DNA from: Lactobacillus johnsonii
GTDB taxonomy: Bacteria; Bacillota; Bacilli; Lactobacillales; Lactobacillaceae
Direction of reading: 5' to 3'
DNA: 64,000 bases
Assembly (NCBI RefSeq): GCF_014058685.1
Contig: NZ_CP059055.1
Location: 930,001 to 994,000, forward strand
Shown here in pieces: positions 26,425 through 34,725 of the stretch (the first letter of the stretch is position 1; each line of letters begins with the position of its first letter). The notes under the pieces were generated by a model. The model did not search any database and was not told where the DNA came from. It was given only the letters and a program-made list of their open reading frames with translations. The position numbers and the translations under genes were made by a program.

Positions 26425-26886
26425 TTATTTTTCTGTGTCATCTAATTTTCTCCCGTATTTAACAATATAAAAAAGTTGAGTTACTAAGGTAATTAACCAA
26501 ATTATTGTTAAAGTGCCTGAAATAGCAAAAAGTATATACGAAAATTGAGGGTCATCTTTTAATTGATGTGAGGCATAAATCATTAATATCAGACCGCACC
26601 AGAAGCTTAGATTGCTTATAAAGTCTAGTGATTTTGCTTTTGAATTTGTTTCAATTATTTTTAACTTAGAATCTTCTTCATTATGTTTATCATCACTGGT
26701 ATTTTTAATTGCACTTCTGAAGTAATAAACAGCAGCACTGAGCAAAATGAGAATTTCGATTAGGGACCAGATAATAGATCTAGTAGAAGCGTGATCTTGT
26801 ATCTGTAAATATAAGGCAAAAATTAATAGGCCAATACCGACTATTGAAACAATGGCTGCAAGGATGTACTTTATTTTATTTTTCAT
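26425..26886 (-). CDS. Four-helix membrane protein of unknown function
   Basis: 153 aa with four hydrophobic segments (near 5-27, 38-56, 90-106 and 118-140) and a charged cytoplasmic loop between helices 2 and 3 (NTSDDKHNEEDSKLKIIETN). It resembles unclassified DUF3169-like membrane proteins of Firmicutes, but I do not recognise it firmly. There is no clear ribosome site close to the ATG and no operon partner. It lies between the antitoxin pseudogene (same strand) and a divergent acetyltransferase. Confidence 0.65.
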   Translation of the reverse strand: MKNKIKYILAAIVSIVGIGLLIFALYLQIQDHASTRSIIWSLIEILILLSAAVYYFRSAIKNTSDDKHNEEDSKLKIIETNSKAKSLDFISNLSFWCGLILMIYASHQLKDDPQFSYILFAISGTLTIIWLITLVTQLFYIVKYGRKLDDTEK

Positions 26887-26981
26887 TTACTCGTCTCCAG
26901 TTTGTTATTGTAAAAATATAAAATTATGGTAGATTAATAATAAATAAAAAAACGATTAATGTAAATAGAATTAGGTTAAAA

Positions 26982-27434
26982 ATGAGGCTAGAAATCAAAT
27001 CTTATGAACGAAAATATTTTAATGAGTTGTGTTTAGTAATGGATAGAGCAAGAAAACAAGAACTTCAGAGTGAAGATTTGGAGGAGGTTTTTCTACCATT
27101 ACGAGATGCACCATATTTAGGTTATTTTTTGTCTTGTAAAATTTATGTAGCGTTTGAGGATGGGGAATTAGCTGGATTTGTTGGTTTTCAGCCGAGAGAG
27201 TTAAGTTTTATTTATGTTGATCCAATTTATCAAAGTAAGGGGATTGCGACTGAGTTAATTAAAAAAGCCTTAACTGAGTTAGAGAGACCCGTTAGATTAG
27301 AAGTATTTACTGATAATGAACGAGCAAAAGCTTTATACAGGAAATTTGGTTTTGAGAGAGTAAATACACTTACTGAAAAGTGGTCCGATGAATTTCCTAT
27401 CGCTTTTTCACAGGACACGATGGAATTGAGATAA
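26982..27434 (+). CDS. GNAT-family N-acetyltransferase
   Basis: 150 aa. The acetyl-CoA-binding motif A is VDPIYQSKGIATELIKKAL, preceded by the usual beta strand (LAGFVGFQPRELSFIYV) and followed by VFTDNERAKALYRKFGF, as in small-molecule or peptide GNATs. It transfers an acetyl group from acetyl-CoA to an amine; the substrate is not predictable. It heads a run of closely spaced genes (GNAT, HIT, MazG-like, DUF6176, phosphatase) with gaps of only 3-20 bases, so they are probably one operon reaching 29382. Confidence 0.87.
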   Translation: MRLEIKSYERKYFNELCLVMDRARKQELQSEDLEEVFLPLRDAPYLGYFLSCKIYVAFEDGELAGFVGFQPRELSFIYVDPIYQSKGIATELIKKALTELERPVRLEVFTDNERAKALYRKFGFERVNTLTEKWSDEFPIAFSQDTMELR

Positions 27435-27454
27435 ACAAGAAATGGGGAAAATCT

Positions 27455-27916
27455 ATGTGTCTAATTTGTGAACGAATTGAAATGATTAAAGATAATGAAA
27501 ATAAATTCTTTGTGAAAGAGTTAAAAACAGGTTATGTGGTATTGGGTGATAATCAACATTTTAGAGGCTACACGCTTTTTCTTTATAAAAAACATAAAAA
27601 TGAACTATATGAGTTAGATTCGACTGAAAGGCAAGCTTTCTTAGAAGAAATGTCGTTAGTCGGTGAAGCAGTCTCAAAAGCTTTTGAATGTGAAAAAATG
27701 AATTATGAATTGCTGGGAAACGGTGATTCTCATTTGCATTGGCATTTGTTTCCAAGAGTGAGCGGAGATTTAGGAGAATATGGCTACCATGGCAAAGGGC
27801 CAGTATGGTGGTATCCACGAGAAAAAATGTATAGTGCAGAGAATGTATTGAATGATAAAGAGCTTGAAGAACTAAAGCAAAAGTTAAAGACTGAATTAGA
27901 TAAGATGTATAAATGA
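27455..27916 (+). CDS. HIT-family hydrolase/transferase
   Basis: 153 aa with the diagnostic histidine-triad HLHWHLFPR near residue 93, preceded by an N-terminal CLICERI segment and the strand YVVLGDNQHFRGYTLFLYK. HIT enzymes hydrolyse or transfer nucleotides from adenylylated or dinucleoside-polyphosphate substrates through the central histidine. It is the second gene of the putative operon starting at 26982; the MazG-like gene begins 15 bases downstream. The C-terminal part (from 105) is helical and charged. The exact substrate cannot be told. Confidence 0.88.
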   Translation: MCLICERIEMIKDNENKFFVKELKTGYVVLGDNQHFRGYTLFLYKKHKNELYELDSTERQAFLEEMSLVGEAVSKAFECEKMNYELLGNGDSHLHWHLFPRVSGDLGEYGYHGKGPVWWYPREKMYSAENVLNDKELEELKQKLKTELDKMYK

Positions 27917-27931
27917 AGGATTAAAAAATAT

Positions 27932-28228
27932 ATGCTTATTGACACTAAAAAATTACAAAAAGCTGTCCTTGAAAATAAGAAAAACCATAATTTTAATACT
28001 ACTGATATTAAGTTTGAACTTCTTTCATTATACGGAGAAGTAAATGAACTTTTTCAGGCGTGGCTAAAGGATGATCCAGAGAACATCAATGAGGAATTGG
28101 CAGATGTTGCAATTTTTCTTTTAGGAATTTCCGAAATGGTAGGAAGCGATCTTGGCGAAGATATTCTTAAAAAGATGGAAATTAATAAAAGTCGAAAATA
28201 CATTGATGGAAAAAAGGTTGAAGGATAG
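27932..28228 (+). CDS. MazG-like nucleotide pyrophosphohydrolase
   Basis: 98 aa, the compact all-alpha NTP-PPase fold. The metal-binding glutamates appear as LYGEVNELFQAW and later EELADVAIFLLGI, the E-x2-E ... E-x2-D arrangement of the MazG/dUTPase superfamily. The terminal KSRKYIDGKKVEG is typical. It would hydrolyse a non-canonical or excess nucleoside triphosphate to monophosphate and pyrophosphate. It lies between the HIT and DUF6176 genes with gaps of 15 and 3 bases, consistent with a nucleotide-sanitation cluster. Confidence 0.85.
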   Translation: MLIDTKKLQKAVLENKKNHNFNTTDIKFELLSLYGEVNELFQAWLKDDPENINEELADVAIFLLGISEMVGSDLGEDILKKMEINKSRKYIDGKKVEG

Positions 28229-28231
28229 AAA

Positions 28232-28594
28232 ATGACACAAATTGAATTAACTCGCTTTCGAATTAAGAAAGGTAAAGAGGAAAAAGCACAGGAGTGGATG
28301 AATTTTTTAAATGAGCATCACGTAGATACAGTTAAAACAATGGCTGCTGAAAAAATGTATGTTGAGACTGTCTTTAGTGAAAAGAATGAAGATGGATATA
28401 CATATTTTTACTGGTATTCTGTCCAAGGCGAGAATGGTCAGAATGTTGAAGAATCAGAAAGCTATATAGATAAGAAACATATTGAGTATTGGGATGAATG
28501 TATTGATTCAACCTATCATCCAGTAGATATGAAAGTTCAGCAAAGTTTAATTACGCCAGAAATAGAGAAGATAATTAATGAGGATAATTCATGA
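28232..28594 (+). CDS. DUF6176-like protein of unknown function
   Basis: 120 aa, soluble. The N-terminal IELTRFRIKKGKEEKAQEWM, then YVETVFSEKNEDGYTYFYWY and KKHIEYWDECID, suggest a small alpha+beta (ferredoxin-like) fold of the DUF6176 type. No catalytic motif is obvious. It starts 3 bases after the MazG-like gene, and its end overlaps the phosphatase start by 4 bases (ATGA), so it is translationally coupled inside the operon. The function is not known. Confidence 0.7.
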   Translation: MTQIELTRFRIKKGKEEKAQEWMNFLNEHHVDTVKTMAAEKMYVETVFSEKNEDGYTYFYWYSVQGENGQNVEESESYIDKKHIEYWDECIDSTYHPVDMKVQQSLITPEIEKIINEDNS

Positions 28595-29382
28595 CAACAA
28601 ATTTATTGCCAGTTAATAGTATCCTTAATCCCAGAGATTTGGGTGGAATAGTAGGATTAGATGGAAGAAAGATAAAAACACACCGGCTGATTAGAACGGG
28701 AACCCTTATCCGCATGTCCGATGAGGATATCCAATTTTTAAAAAATTACGGTTTAACAACAATCATTGATTTGCGATCAAAGAGTGAAAGAAAAGATCAT
28801 CCCGATCCGCAAATTGAAGGTGTTAAAAATATTTCCTTGCCTCTTTCTGAAGAAGAAGGGACTTTAGGTGGGATTCAAGATTTATCACGAGAAGATGATT
28901 TATATCATCATGATCCTCATTCTGCCTTTAAAATGATGTGTGACCACTATAGGGATCATGTAGTAAAAGCTCATGATCAAAATACAGTTCGTCAGGTTTT
29001 AAGTATTTTAGCTGAAAAAGAAAAGGGAGCAACTATTTTTCATTGTACCGAAGGAAAAGATCGTACGGGTTTTGTAGTTTTATTCGTTTTATATATTTTA
29101 GGTGTTGATTTAGAAGTAATTCGTCAAGATTACTTAGCATCTAATTCCATTCTTTCCCATTATCGAGCAGAACGTGATAAAAAGTTTGAAAATACAGGTG
29201 AAAACCTTACCTTTAGGAGTAATATGCGAATCTTAAGTTCTGCTTCTGATTCCTTTTTTGATACGGTATTACTTACAATCGAAGAGCAATATCAAACCAT
29301 GGATGCATATTTGAAAAAGGTGTTGGATGTGACACCTGAATTAAGAGATCGTTTACGTGAGCTTTATTTAGAAAAAAAGTGA
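28591..29382 (+). CDS. Tyrosine-protein phosphatase (Wzb-unrelated, PTP-fold)
   Basis: 263 aa. The active-site loop is FHCTEGKDRTGF (C-x5-R with the catalytic cysteine), and the N-terminal NPRDLGGIVGLDGRKIKTHRLI is the signature of the Y_phosphatase3 family found in lactobacilli and listeriae (LipA/MptpB-like). It removes phosphate from phosphotyrosine or phosphoinositides. No signal peptide is visible, so it is probably cytoplasmic. Its ATG overlaps the previous stop. It ends the small-enzyme operon that begins at 26982. Confidence 0.9.
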   Translation: MTTNLLPVNSILNPRDLGGIVGLDGRKIKTHRLIRTGTLIRMSDEDIQFLKNYGLTTIIDLRSKSERKDHPDPQIEGVKNISLPLSEEEGTLGGIQDLSREDDLYHHDPHSAFKMMCDHYRDHVVKAHDQNTVRQVLSILAEKEKGATIFHCTEGKDRTGFVVLFVLYILGVDLEVIRQDYLASNSILSHYRAERDKKFENTGENLTFRSNMRILSSASDSFFDTVLLTIEEQYQTMDAYLKKVLDVTPELRDRLRELYLEKK

Positions 29383-29483
29383 GTTTTAGAAAAACATTTT
29401 TATGAAGTAATACATAATTTCAGATCATAGTTTTAACTTAAGAGTCATTAGACAGAACGGAGTTTACAAAAGGAGTAAGATAA

Positions 29484-29777
29484 ATGGAATTAGAAGTACA
29501 TATGCTTGTCCCTTATTTATTAGCCAGCGTATATTTTATTTTTCAAGATTGGTTTCAAAATATCGCTTTAAAATGGTATGGTATCGCAATAATTGCGATC
29601 GTGACTATTTGTTGGATATTTAGTATACGAATCCATCTTAATATAATTCAGATTGGTGCAGAGCTGATTCAAATAATATTAGCTTACCTTTTATTAACAA
29701 GAAAATTCAGTAAATTAACTACTTTTGGATTAATTATGATAATCGGTATTGTAACTACAGTTGCTATTTTTTGTTAA
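29484..29777 (+). CDS. Small multi-pass membrane protein, paralogue of 25550
   Basis: 97 aa with about three or four membrane helices. It has the same pattern as the protein at 25550-25885: MLVPYLLASVYFIFQDWFQ then IALKWYGIAIIAIV, so the two are distant paralogues 3.6 kb apart. AAAGGAG precedes the ATG. It is a single gene between the phosphatase and the PLD-ATPase gene. The family is unknown to me. Possible roles (immunity protein, small membrane regulator) are guesses only. Confidence 0.68.
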   Translation: MELEVHMLVPYLLASVYFIFQDWFQNIALKWYGIAIIAIVTICWIFSIRIHLNIIQIGAELIQIILAYLLLTRKFSKLTTFGLIMIIGIVTTVAIFC

Positions 29778-29800
29778 TTCGTGGAAAAATAATTAAAGAT

Positions 29801-29840
29801 AAAAATAAACTAAGAAAAGGTATTCTTAGTTTATTTTTTC
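29801..29840 (+). terminator. Terminator after the small membrane protein
   Basis: AAAAATAAACTAAGAA (29801-29816) pairs with TTCTTAGTTTATTTTT (29823-29838), giving a strong U-tailed hairpin. A TATAAT box at 29857-29862 follows and is the likely promoter element for the PLD-ATPase gene. Confidence 0.85.
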
Positions 29841-29916
29841 GTTTTAAAAACTATGATATAATTTCTATGTAAGCGATACGAACATATGTGCGAAAATAAA
29901 AAGAAAGGGGATAAAT

Positions 29917-32124
29917 ATGCTAACAATTTATGATTTAAAGAATAATGTAATGCTTAAACAACCAGATTTCTTTAAGTTGGTCGAAGGATATGACTCTTTT
30001 AAGGGAGTTAGTTTTGTTGGAAGTTTTAAAATAATAGAGAAAGAGCTTTTGCCACGCTTTAAACAGATTGATCTAATTTTAGGGATGGAAGATCAGAAAA
30101 CTGGTAAGAATTTAGATCAATTATTAAATGTCTCTAATAAAGTAAAGCAGCTATTGTCTTTAAGTCGGGATTCGGACTTTTTAGATCGAATTGAAAATCA
30201 AACTTTAAATTTAAGATTCACTAAGGATGAACTTTTTCATAGTAAATATTTTATTATTGAAAATGATACTGATTTCATTATTTTCAATGGTTCAATGAAT
30301 CTTACTAAAAAAGCTTTAAAGCAAAATCATGAAATGCTTTGGATGTATGAAGGTAAGAAGAATGATTTACAGGATTTAAAAATCTATGAAGAGCATCAAA
30401 AGCTTTTTAAGAAGAATTTCGAAGAAGATAGTGTTGAATACTTAGATAGAAAAATTATCAATAATCTATATGGTAAAACTAAAAAGCAAATTACTGCAAT
30501 TATTGCAGATGAAGTAGTAGATAAAGTTCAACAAAATATTGTTGAAGTAAATCCGGAGGATATTGTAAAGATTACTAAGGATGCTGCTAGAAAAGAAGAA
30601 ACTTATGAGCTCCATCCTGAGACTGTTCAAAAAGTAGCTAAGCAACTTTTTACGGAAAAGGGTAATAAACGAAGAAATGAAGAAAAGGTCCGTGAAGAAG
30701 TTAAGAAAATTGTCTATCAAGACTTTAGTGATGCATCTCAAAACCGTGTAATAAAAGCTAGCACTCTATATCCTAAACCAGTTTGGGCTTATCAAGATAA
30801 TAATATTATTGTTGAAGATACAAACACTAATTTATTTCATTCGCTTGAAGTTAATTCGGACATAGTTAGTGAGGATGATGTTCGTACTTTTGTTAGAATT
30901 ATTGAAAGCTTTAAATTGAATAAGGTAAAAGATGAAAGTCACCAGGCACTTTCTGCATTTATTTATCTGATGACTGCTCCAATGATTTGGAAAATTCGTG
31001 AAATTTATCGTAAATCTAATTTTTCAAAAAGTGCTGATCAGATTCCTCTTTCGATGGTGTTAATTGGACGAGGCACTACTGGGAAAACGTTGTTAGTGCG
31101 AGATTATTTTAAGAAATTTACTGGAGATAAGTCCCATAGTTTGCAATACACTGAAATTAATGATGGTAATGGTGCTAGAACCGATAAAGCAGTTAGATTT
31201 TTAGATAATTATTTGCATTCTCAGCGTTTTATTTCTCCGATGATTGTCGATGAATTGAATAGTAATTTTTTACATAGTAAAGTGGCCCTTAATGCAATTA
31301 AGCAATGGTCTAATACTATTAAAGGAATTCATAATGTTAATATCTTTGCGATGAACCATAATGCAGGTAGTAAAGAAATTAACAATCTTGAAGAAATTAC
31401 CAAGCGTGTATATTACTTATCCTTTGAAGCTCCATGGCTTCCATCAAATCAACAAGAAATTAACTATAATATGTTAATTAATGATAATAATGACCATATT
31501 TATCGCTATGTAGTTTCTGAACTCAATAAGCGTTTAGTACATCTTACAGGTGAAGAAGAGGCAAATCTAATTGAAGATTATTTGAGCTTAACTAAAGAAA
31601 TCTTAGGAAACCTTTTGAAGAAATATGGCTATTATAATCGCTTAAAGAATATTTTAGGAGCTAACTACGATTATAAAATTGATCGCAATCGTATTACGTG
31701 GAAAATGTTAATTCTTGATGATCATTATGAACATATTGCGTTTACTGATGGAGATGATAAGTATTTCCATGTTTCAAAAGCAATTTTTAATGATTTTAAA
31801 GCCAATGGATATGAGAATATTAATCAAACTCTAGATAATTACTTTAATATGTTCCCACGAGAAGGCGGTATTGCAATTGAGCAATACGGTAATGGAATGC
31901 GTCTTGATATTGACAAGTTTGATAAGTTCATTGGTGAGCCATTAATTAGAAAGCACTATGAACGAATACATAAAGATGAAAAGCAGCAAGATAATGTGGC
32001 TGCTTTACTTAAAGCTCAAGTTGAGCAGAATAAGATGATGCAAGAAGCAGTTGAAAAGTTAACTGAACAAAAAGAGCAAGAAAATAAGAAAAAAGGTTTT
32101 ATTTCTCGTCTATTTAATCGTTAG
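29917..32124 (+). CDS. PLD-nuclease/P-loop ATPase fusion protein, possible defence or DNA-processing enzyme
   Basis: 735 aa. Residues about 1-170 form a phospholipase-D-type domain with one HxK...GSxN motif (His108, Lys110, Gly125-Ser126, Asn128), as in nucleases that dimerise to make one active site. A helical charged linker follows. Residues about 375-520 hold an ATPase with Walker A GRGTTGKT (384-391), Walker B PMIVDE (Asp445, Glu446), a sensor asparagine (NIFAMNHN) and ITKRVYYLSF, resembling the arginine-finger region of SF3-like helicases. The C-terminus is a coiled coil ending in a basic amphipathic tail (KKKGFISRLFNR). It is a single gene with its own promoter. I know no named system with this exact layout; the DNA-processing role is inferred. 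Confidence 0.75.
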   Translation: MLTIYDLKNNVMLKQPDFFKLVEGYDSFKGVSFVGSFKIIEKELLPRFKQIDLILGMEDQKTGKNLDQLLNVSNKVKQLLSLSRDSDFLDRIENQTLNLRFTKDELFHSKYFIIENDTDFIIFNGSMNLTKKALKQNHEMLWMYEGKKNDLQDLKIYEEHQKLFKKNFEEDSVEYLDRKIINNLYGKTKKQITAIIADEVVDKVQQNIVEVNPEDIVKITKDAARKEETYELHPETVQKVAKQLFTEKGNKRRNEEKVREEVKKIVYQDFSDASQNRVIKASTLYPKPVWAYQDNNIIVEDTNTNLFHSLEVNSDIVSEDDVRTFVRIIESFKLNKVKDESHQALSAFIYLMTAPMIWKIREIYRKSNFSKSADQIPLSMVLIGRGTTGKTLLVRDYFKKFTGDKSHSLQYTEINDGNGARTDKAVRFLDNYLHSQRFISPMIVDELNSNFLHSKVALNAIKQWSNTIKGIHNVNIFAMNHNAGSKEINNLEEITKRVYYLSFEAPWLPSNQQEINYNMLINDNNDHIYRYVVSELNKRLVHLTGEEEANLIEDYLSLTKEILGNLLKKYGYYNRLKNILGANYDYKIDRNRITWKMLILDDHYEHIAFTDGDDKYFHVSKAIFNDFKANGYENINQTLDNYFNMFPREGGIAIEQYGNGMRLDIDKFDKFIGEPLIRKHYERIHKDEKQQDNVAALLKAQVEQNKMMQEAVEKLTEQKEQENKKKGFISRLFNR

Positions 32125-32175
32125 CAATTACGCTGAACCTAAGTTATAAACTATAATTAACTTGAGGTGAAGAAA

Positions 32176-32922
32176 ATGGAGACTACAATTAAACGTGATG
32201 GTCTAAACTTACATGGTTTACTTGAAGGAACCGATAAGATTGAAAATGATACGATTGCTATTTTAATGCATGGTTTTAAAGGTGATTTGGGTTATGATGA
32301 CAGCAAGATTTTGTATGCTCTCTCTCACTACTTAAATGATCAAGGCCTCCCAACAATTCGTTTTGACTTTGATGGATGCGGAAAAAGTGATGGTAAATTT
32401 GAAGATATGACTGTCTATAGCGAAATCCTAGATGGGATAAAAATATTAGATTATGTTCGTAATACTGTTAAGGCAAAACATATCTATTTAGTGGGACACT
32501 CCCAAGGTGGAGTAGTAGCGTCAATGCTGGCTGGATATTATCGAGATGTTATTGAAAAATTGGCTTTACTCGCTCCTGCAGCAACTCTTAAGTCTGATGC
32601 TTTAGATGGAGTTTGTCAGGGTAGTACTTATGATCCAACGCATATCCCTGAAACTGTCAATGTTAGTGGCTTTGAAGTAGGAGGAGCTTACTTTAGAACG
32701 GCTCAATTATTGCCTATTTATCAAACAGCGGAACATTATAATAGGGAAACTTTATTGATTCATGGCTTAGCAGATAAAGTCGTGTCACCTAATGCTTCAA
32801 GAAAATTTCATACACTTTTGCCTAAAAGTGAGCTCCATTTAATTCCAGATGAGGGTCACATGTTTAACGGAAAAAATAGACCTGAAGTATTAAAATTAGT
32901 TGGTGAGTTTTTAATAAAATAA
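32176..32922 (+). CDS. Alpha/beta hydrolase, cinnamoyl (feruloyl) esterase-like
   Basis: 248 aa from the ATG at 32176, which has GAGGTGA upstream; a GTG at 32167 overlaps that ribosome site and is unlikely. The serine hydrolase core is clear: oxyanion region MHGFKGD, nucleophile elbow YLVGHSQGGVVASMLAG, then LLAPAATLK, an Asp in HGLADKVVSPNAS and the His in DEGHMF. The stretch around the nucleophile is nearly the same as in the characterised L. johnsonii cinnamoyl esterases as I remember them. It would release hydroxycinnamic acids from plant esters. It is a single cytoplasmic enzyme and ends at a terminator. Confidence 0.87.
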   Translation: METTIKRDGLNLHGLLEGTDKIENDTIAILMHGFKGDLGYDDSKILYALSHYLNDQGLPTIRFDFDGCGKSDGKFEDMTVYSEILDGIKILDYVRNTVKAKHIYLVGHSQGGVVASMLAGYYRDVIEKLALLAPAATLKSDALDGVCQGSTYDPTHIPETVNVSGFEVGGAYFRTAQLLPIYQTAEHYNRETLLIHGLADKVVSPNASRKFHTLLPKSELHLIPDEGHMFNGKNRPEVLKLVGEFLIK

Positions 32923-32939
32923 AAGTATATTATTATGAT

Positions 32940-32976
32940 AAGCAGAGATTAGTTAGTGGATCTCTGCTTATTTTTT
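32940..32976 (+). terminator. Terminator after the esterase
   Basis: AAGCAGAGAT (32940-32949) pairs with ATCTCTGCTT (32960-32969), followed by ATTTTTT. Confidence 0.88.
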
Positions 32977-33070
32977 ATGAATAATTATTATGATTTTACT
33001 CTTGAAATATTAAATGTACTTAAGTAAAATTTAATGTAATTTAACCGTTAAGAGAAGAGGAGCTGCGTAT

Positions 33071-33592
33071 ATGAAACATATCGCATTTGTTTTACATAAT
33101 TTTTCAACTGGAAATAAGAAGATTGAATTAGTTTTACCAGAAGTCTGGCAAGCCGCTTCTCTGTTTGATCAACTTCAAAAGAATTTTGTCGAATTTTCTA
33201 AATACTTAGAGTGGGTTGAAAAAATCGGTTCTGCCCGAGATGAAGCTGCATCAATTAAAATGTTTCAAGAAAAGATGGTTGCTGGGGAGGCATTCAATTT
33301 AGTTATCTTAGTTGAGGGTGTCCCTAGTGGAATGATTGATTTGCACGAATTGAATCAAAGATCAGGTGAAGTAGGTTATTGGCTTTCTGGGGATGCTCAG
33401 CATTTAGGAATTATGACTAAATCGGTTGAGTTTTTAGTAGAGTATGCTTTTAAACAGCTGAATTTAGAATTTTTAATTTTACGAACAGCTCAAGATAACT
33501 TAGCTAGTCAACATGTGGCTCAGCGTGCAGGATTTGAATATATGAAAGATGATGAAAATGATCATAAAGTCTTTGTATTGAAGAACGAGTAA
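33071..33592 (+). CDS. RimL-type GNAT acetyltransferase
   Basis: 173 aa. The layout matches ribosomal-protein-type acetyltransferases: LPEVWQAASLFDQLQKNFVEFSKYLEWV at the start, GEVGYWLSGDAQHLGIMTKSVEFLVEYAF as the acetyl-CoA site, and LRTAQDNLASQHVAQRAGFEY near the end. It acetylates an amino group on a protein N-terminus or small molecule. AGAGGAG precedes the ATG. It is the first of a run of same-strand genes with short gaps to 34711; the next acetyltransferase begins 18 bases after its stop. Confidence 0.88.
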   Translation: MKHIAFVLHNFSTGNKKIELVLPEVWQAASLFDQLQKNFVEFSKYLEWVEKIGSARDEAASIKMFQEKMVAGEAFNLVILVEGVPSGMIDLHELNQRSGEVGYWLSGDAQHLGIMTKSVEFLVEYAFKQLNLEFLILRTAQDNLASQHVAQRAGFEYMKDDENDHKVFVLKNE

Positions 33593-33609
33593 AATCAGGA
33601 GGAACAGGT

Positions 33610-34107
33610 ATGGAATTTAAGAAGATAACAAACAAAAATTTATGGGATGTTGTCAATCTTCAAGTTAAAGCAAATCAAAAGACATATGTTGCGACTAATA
33701 CAGTTAGTTTATTAGAAGCTTATGCTACTCAGAATGAAAATGAACGAGTTGAAACTTTTGCTGTGTATGAAAAAGATATATTAGTTGGTTTTATCATGAT
33801 TAACTTTAATGTATTCAATTGGGACGGAGCACCAAAAGTAGCTCGTAATAATTATTGTATCTGGCGATTTATGATTGACCAAAGATACCAAGGAAAAGGA
33901 TTGGGCAAAAAAGCACTAAATAAACTTATTGATTATATAAGAGCAAAGCCTCTAGGCGAAGGTAAAAAAATATATTTGTCCTATGTACCTGGAAACGAAT
34001 GGGCGGAAAAATTATACAAAGAAGCTGGGTTTGTTCCGAATGGAGAAAAAGATGGGGAAGAAATTGTGTTAGTACTCGATTTAGGTGGTGAAAATAATGA
34101 CAGATAA
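33610..34107 (+). CDS. GNAT acetyltransferase (spermidine/peptide type)
   Basis: 165 aa. Motif A is MIDQRYQGKGLGKKALNKLIDYI, preceded by FIMINFNVFNWDG and followed by SYVPGNEWAEKLYKEAGFVP, the pattern of small GNATs that act on polyamines or amines. AGGAGG lies upstream of the ATG. It overlaps the following NUDIX gene by 11 bases, which indicates translational coupling. It is different in sequence from the GNAT at 33071, so the two are not recent duplicates. Confidence 0.87.
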   Translation: MEFKKITNKNLWDVVNLQVKANQKTYVATNTVSLLEAYATQNENERVETFAVYEKDILVGFIMINFNVFNWDGAPKVARNNYCIWRFMIDQRYQGKGLGKKALNKLIDYIRAKPLGEGKKIYLSYVPGNEWAEKLYKEAGFVPNGEKDGEEIVLVLDLGGENNDR

Positions 34108-34711
34108 ACTTGTTGATTGGGCTATGCGTCTTCAAAGCTTAGCGCAAGCTGGATTAACATATGGAAAAGATAGTTTTGATCTTGAGAGGTATCAAGAAAT
34201 TCGAGATATTTCAGCTGAAATGATGGTTGAGAAGTCAGATTTACCAATTGAGAAGGTAAAAAATCTATTTTGTAATGAAGTAGGCTATCAAACTCCTAAG
34301 ATAGGAACTCGGGCAGCTATTTTTAAAGATAATAAAATGTTGCTGGTCCAAGAAAGCGATGGCTTATGGTCGATTCCTGGTGGCTGGTGTGAGATAAATT
34401 TATCAGTTAAAGAGAATGTGATTAAAGAAATCAAAGAAGAGGCTGGCATTGATATTACGGTTGAAAAGCTAATTGCAATTCATGATAGTAATAAGCACTA
34501 TAAAGGGATGTATCCTTATGGAATTAGTACAGTATTTTTCTTATGTAAGCCAGCTGGTGGAGGTTTTAAAGAAAACGACGAAACTATTGCAAGTGGTTAT
34601 TTTGCGTTAGAGGATTTACCCGAGTTGAGTGAAGATAAGGGATCACGTGAGCAGGTAGAAATGTGCTTTAAGGCATATCGTGATTCACATTGGCAAGCGG
34701 AGTTTGAATAG
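34097..34711 (+). CDS. NUDIX hydrolase with N-terminal extension
   Basis: 204 aa from the ATG at 34097, placed 6-7 bases after AGGTGGTG; a GTG at 34085 lies before that site and is unlikely. Residues about 1-65 are a helical N-terminal domain common in one NUDIX subgroup. The NUDIX box starts at GGWCEINLSVKENVIKEIKE and ends EEAG; the usual Arg-Glu is Lys-Glu here. The enzyme hydrolyses a nucleoside diphosphate linked to another group, possibly an ADP-sugar. It overlaps the GNAT gene upstream and is followed by a hydrolase 14 bases later. Confidence 0.88.
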   Translation: MTDKLVDWAMRLQSLAQAGLTYGKDSFDLERYQEIRDISAEMMVEKSDLPIEKVKNLFCNEVGYQTPKIGTRAAIFKDNKMLLVQESDGLWSIPGGWCEINLSVKENVIKEIKEEAGIDITVEKLIAIHDSNKHYKGMYPYGISTVFFLCKPAGGGFKENDETIASGYFALEDLPELSEDKGSREQVEMCFKAYRDSHWQAEFE

Positions 34712-34725
34712 AAAGGGATAATTTT

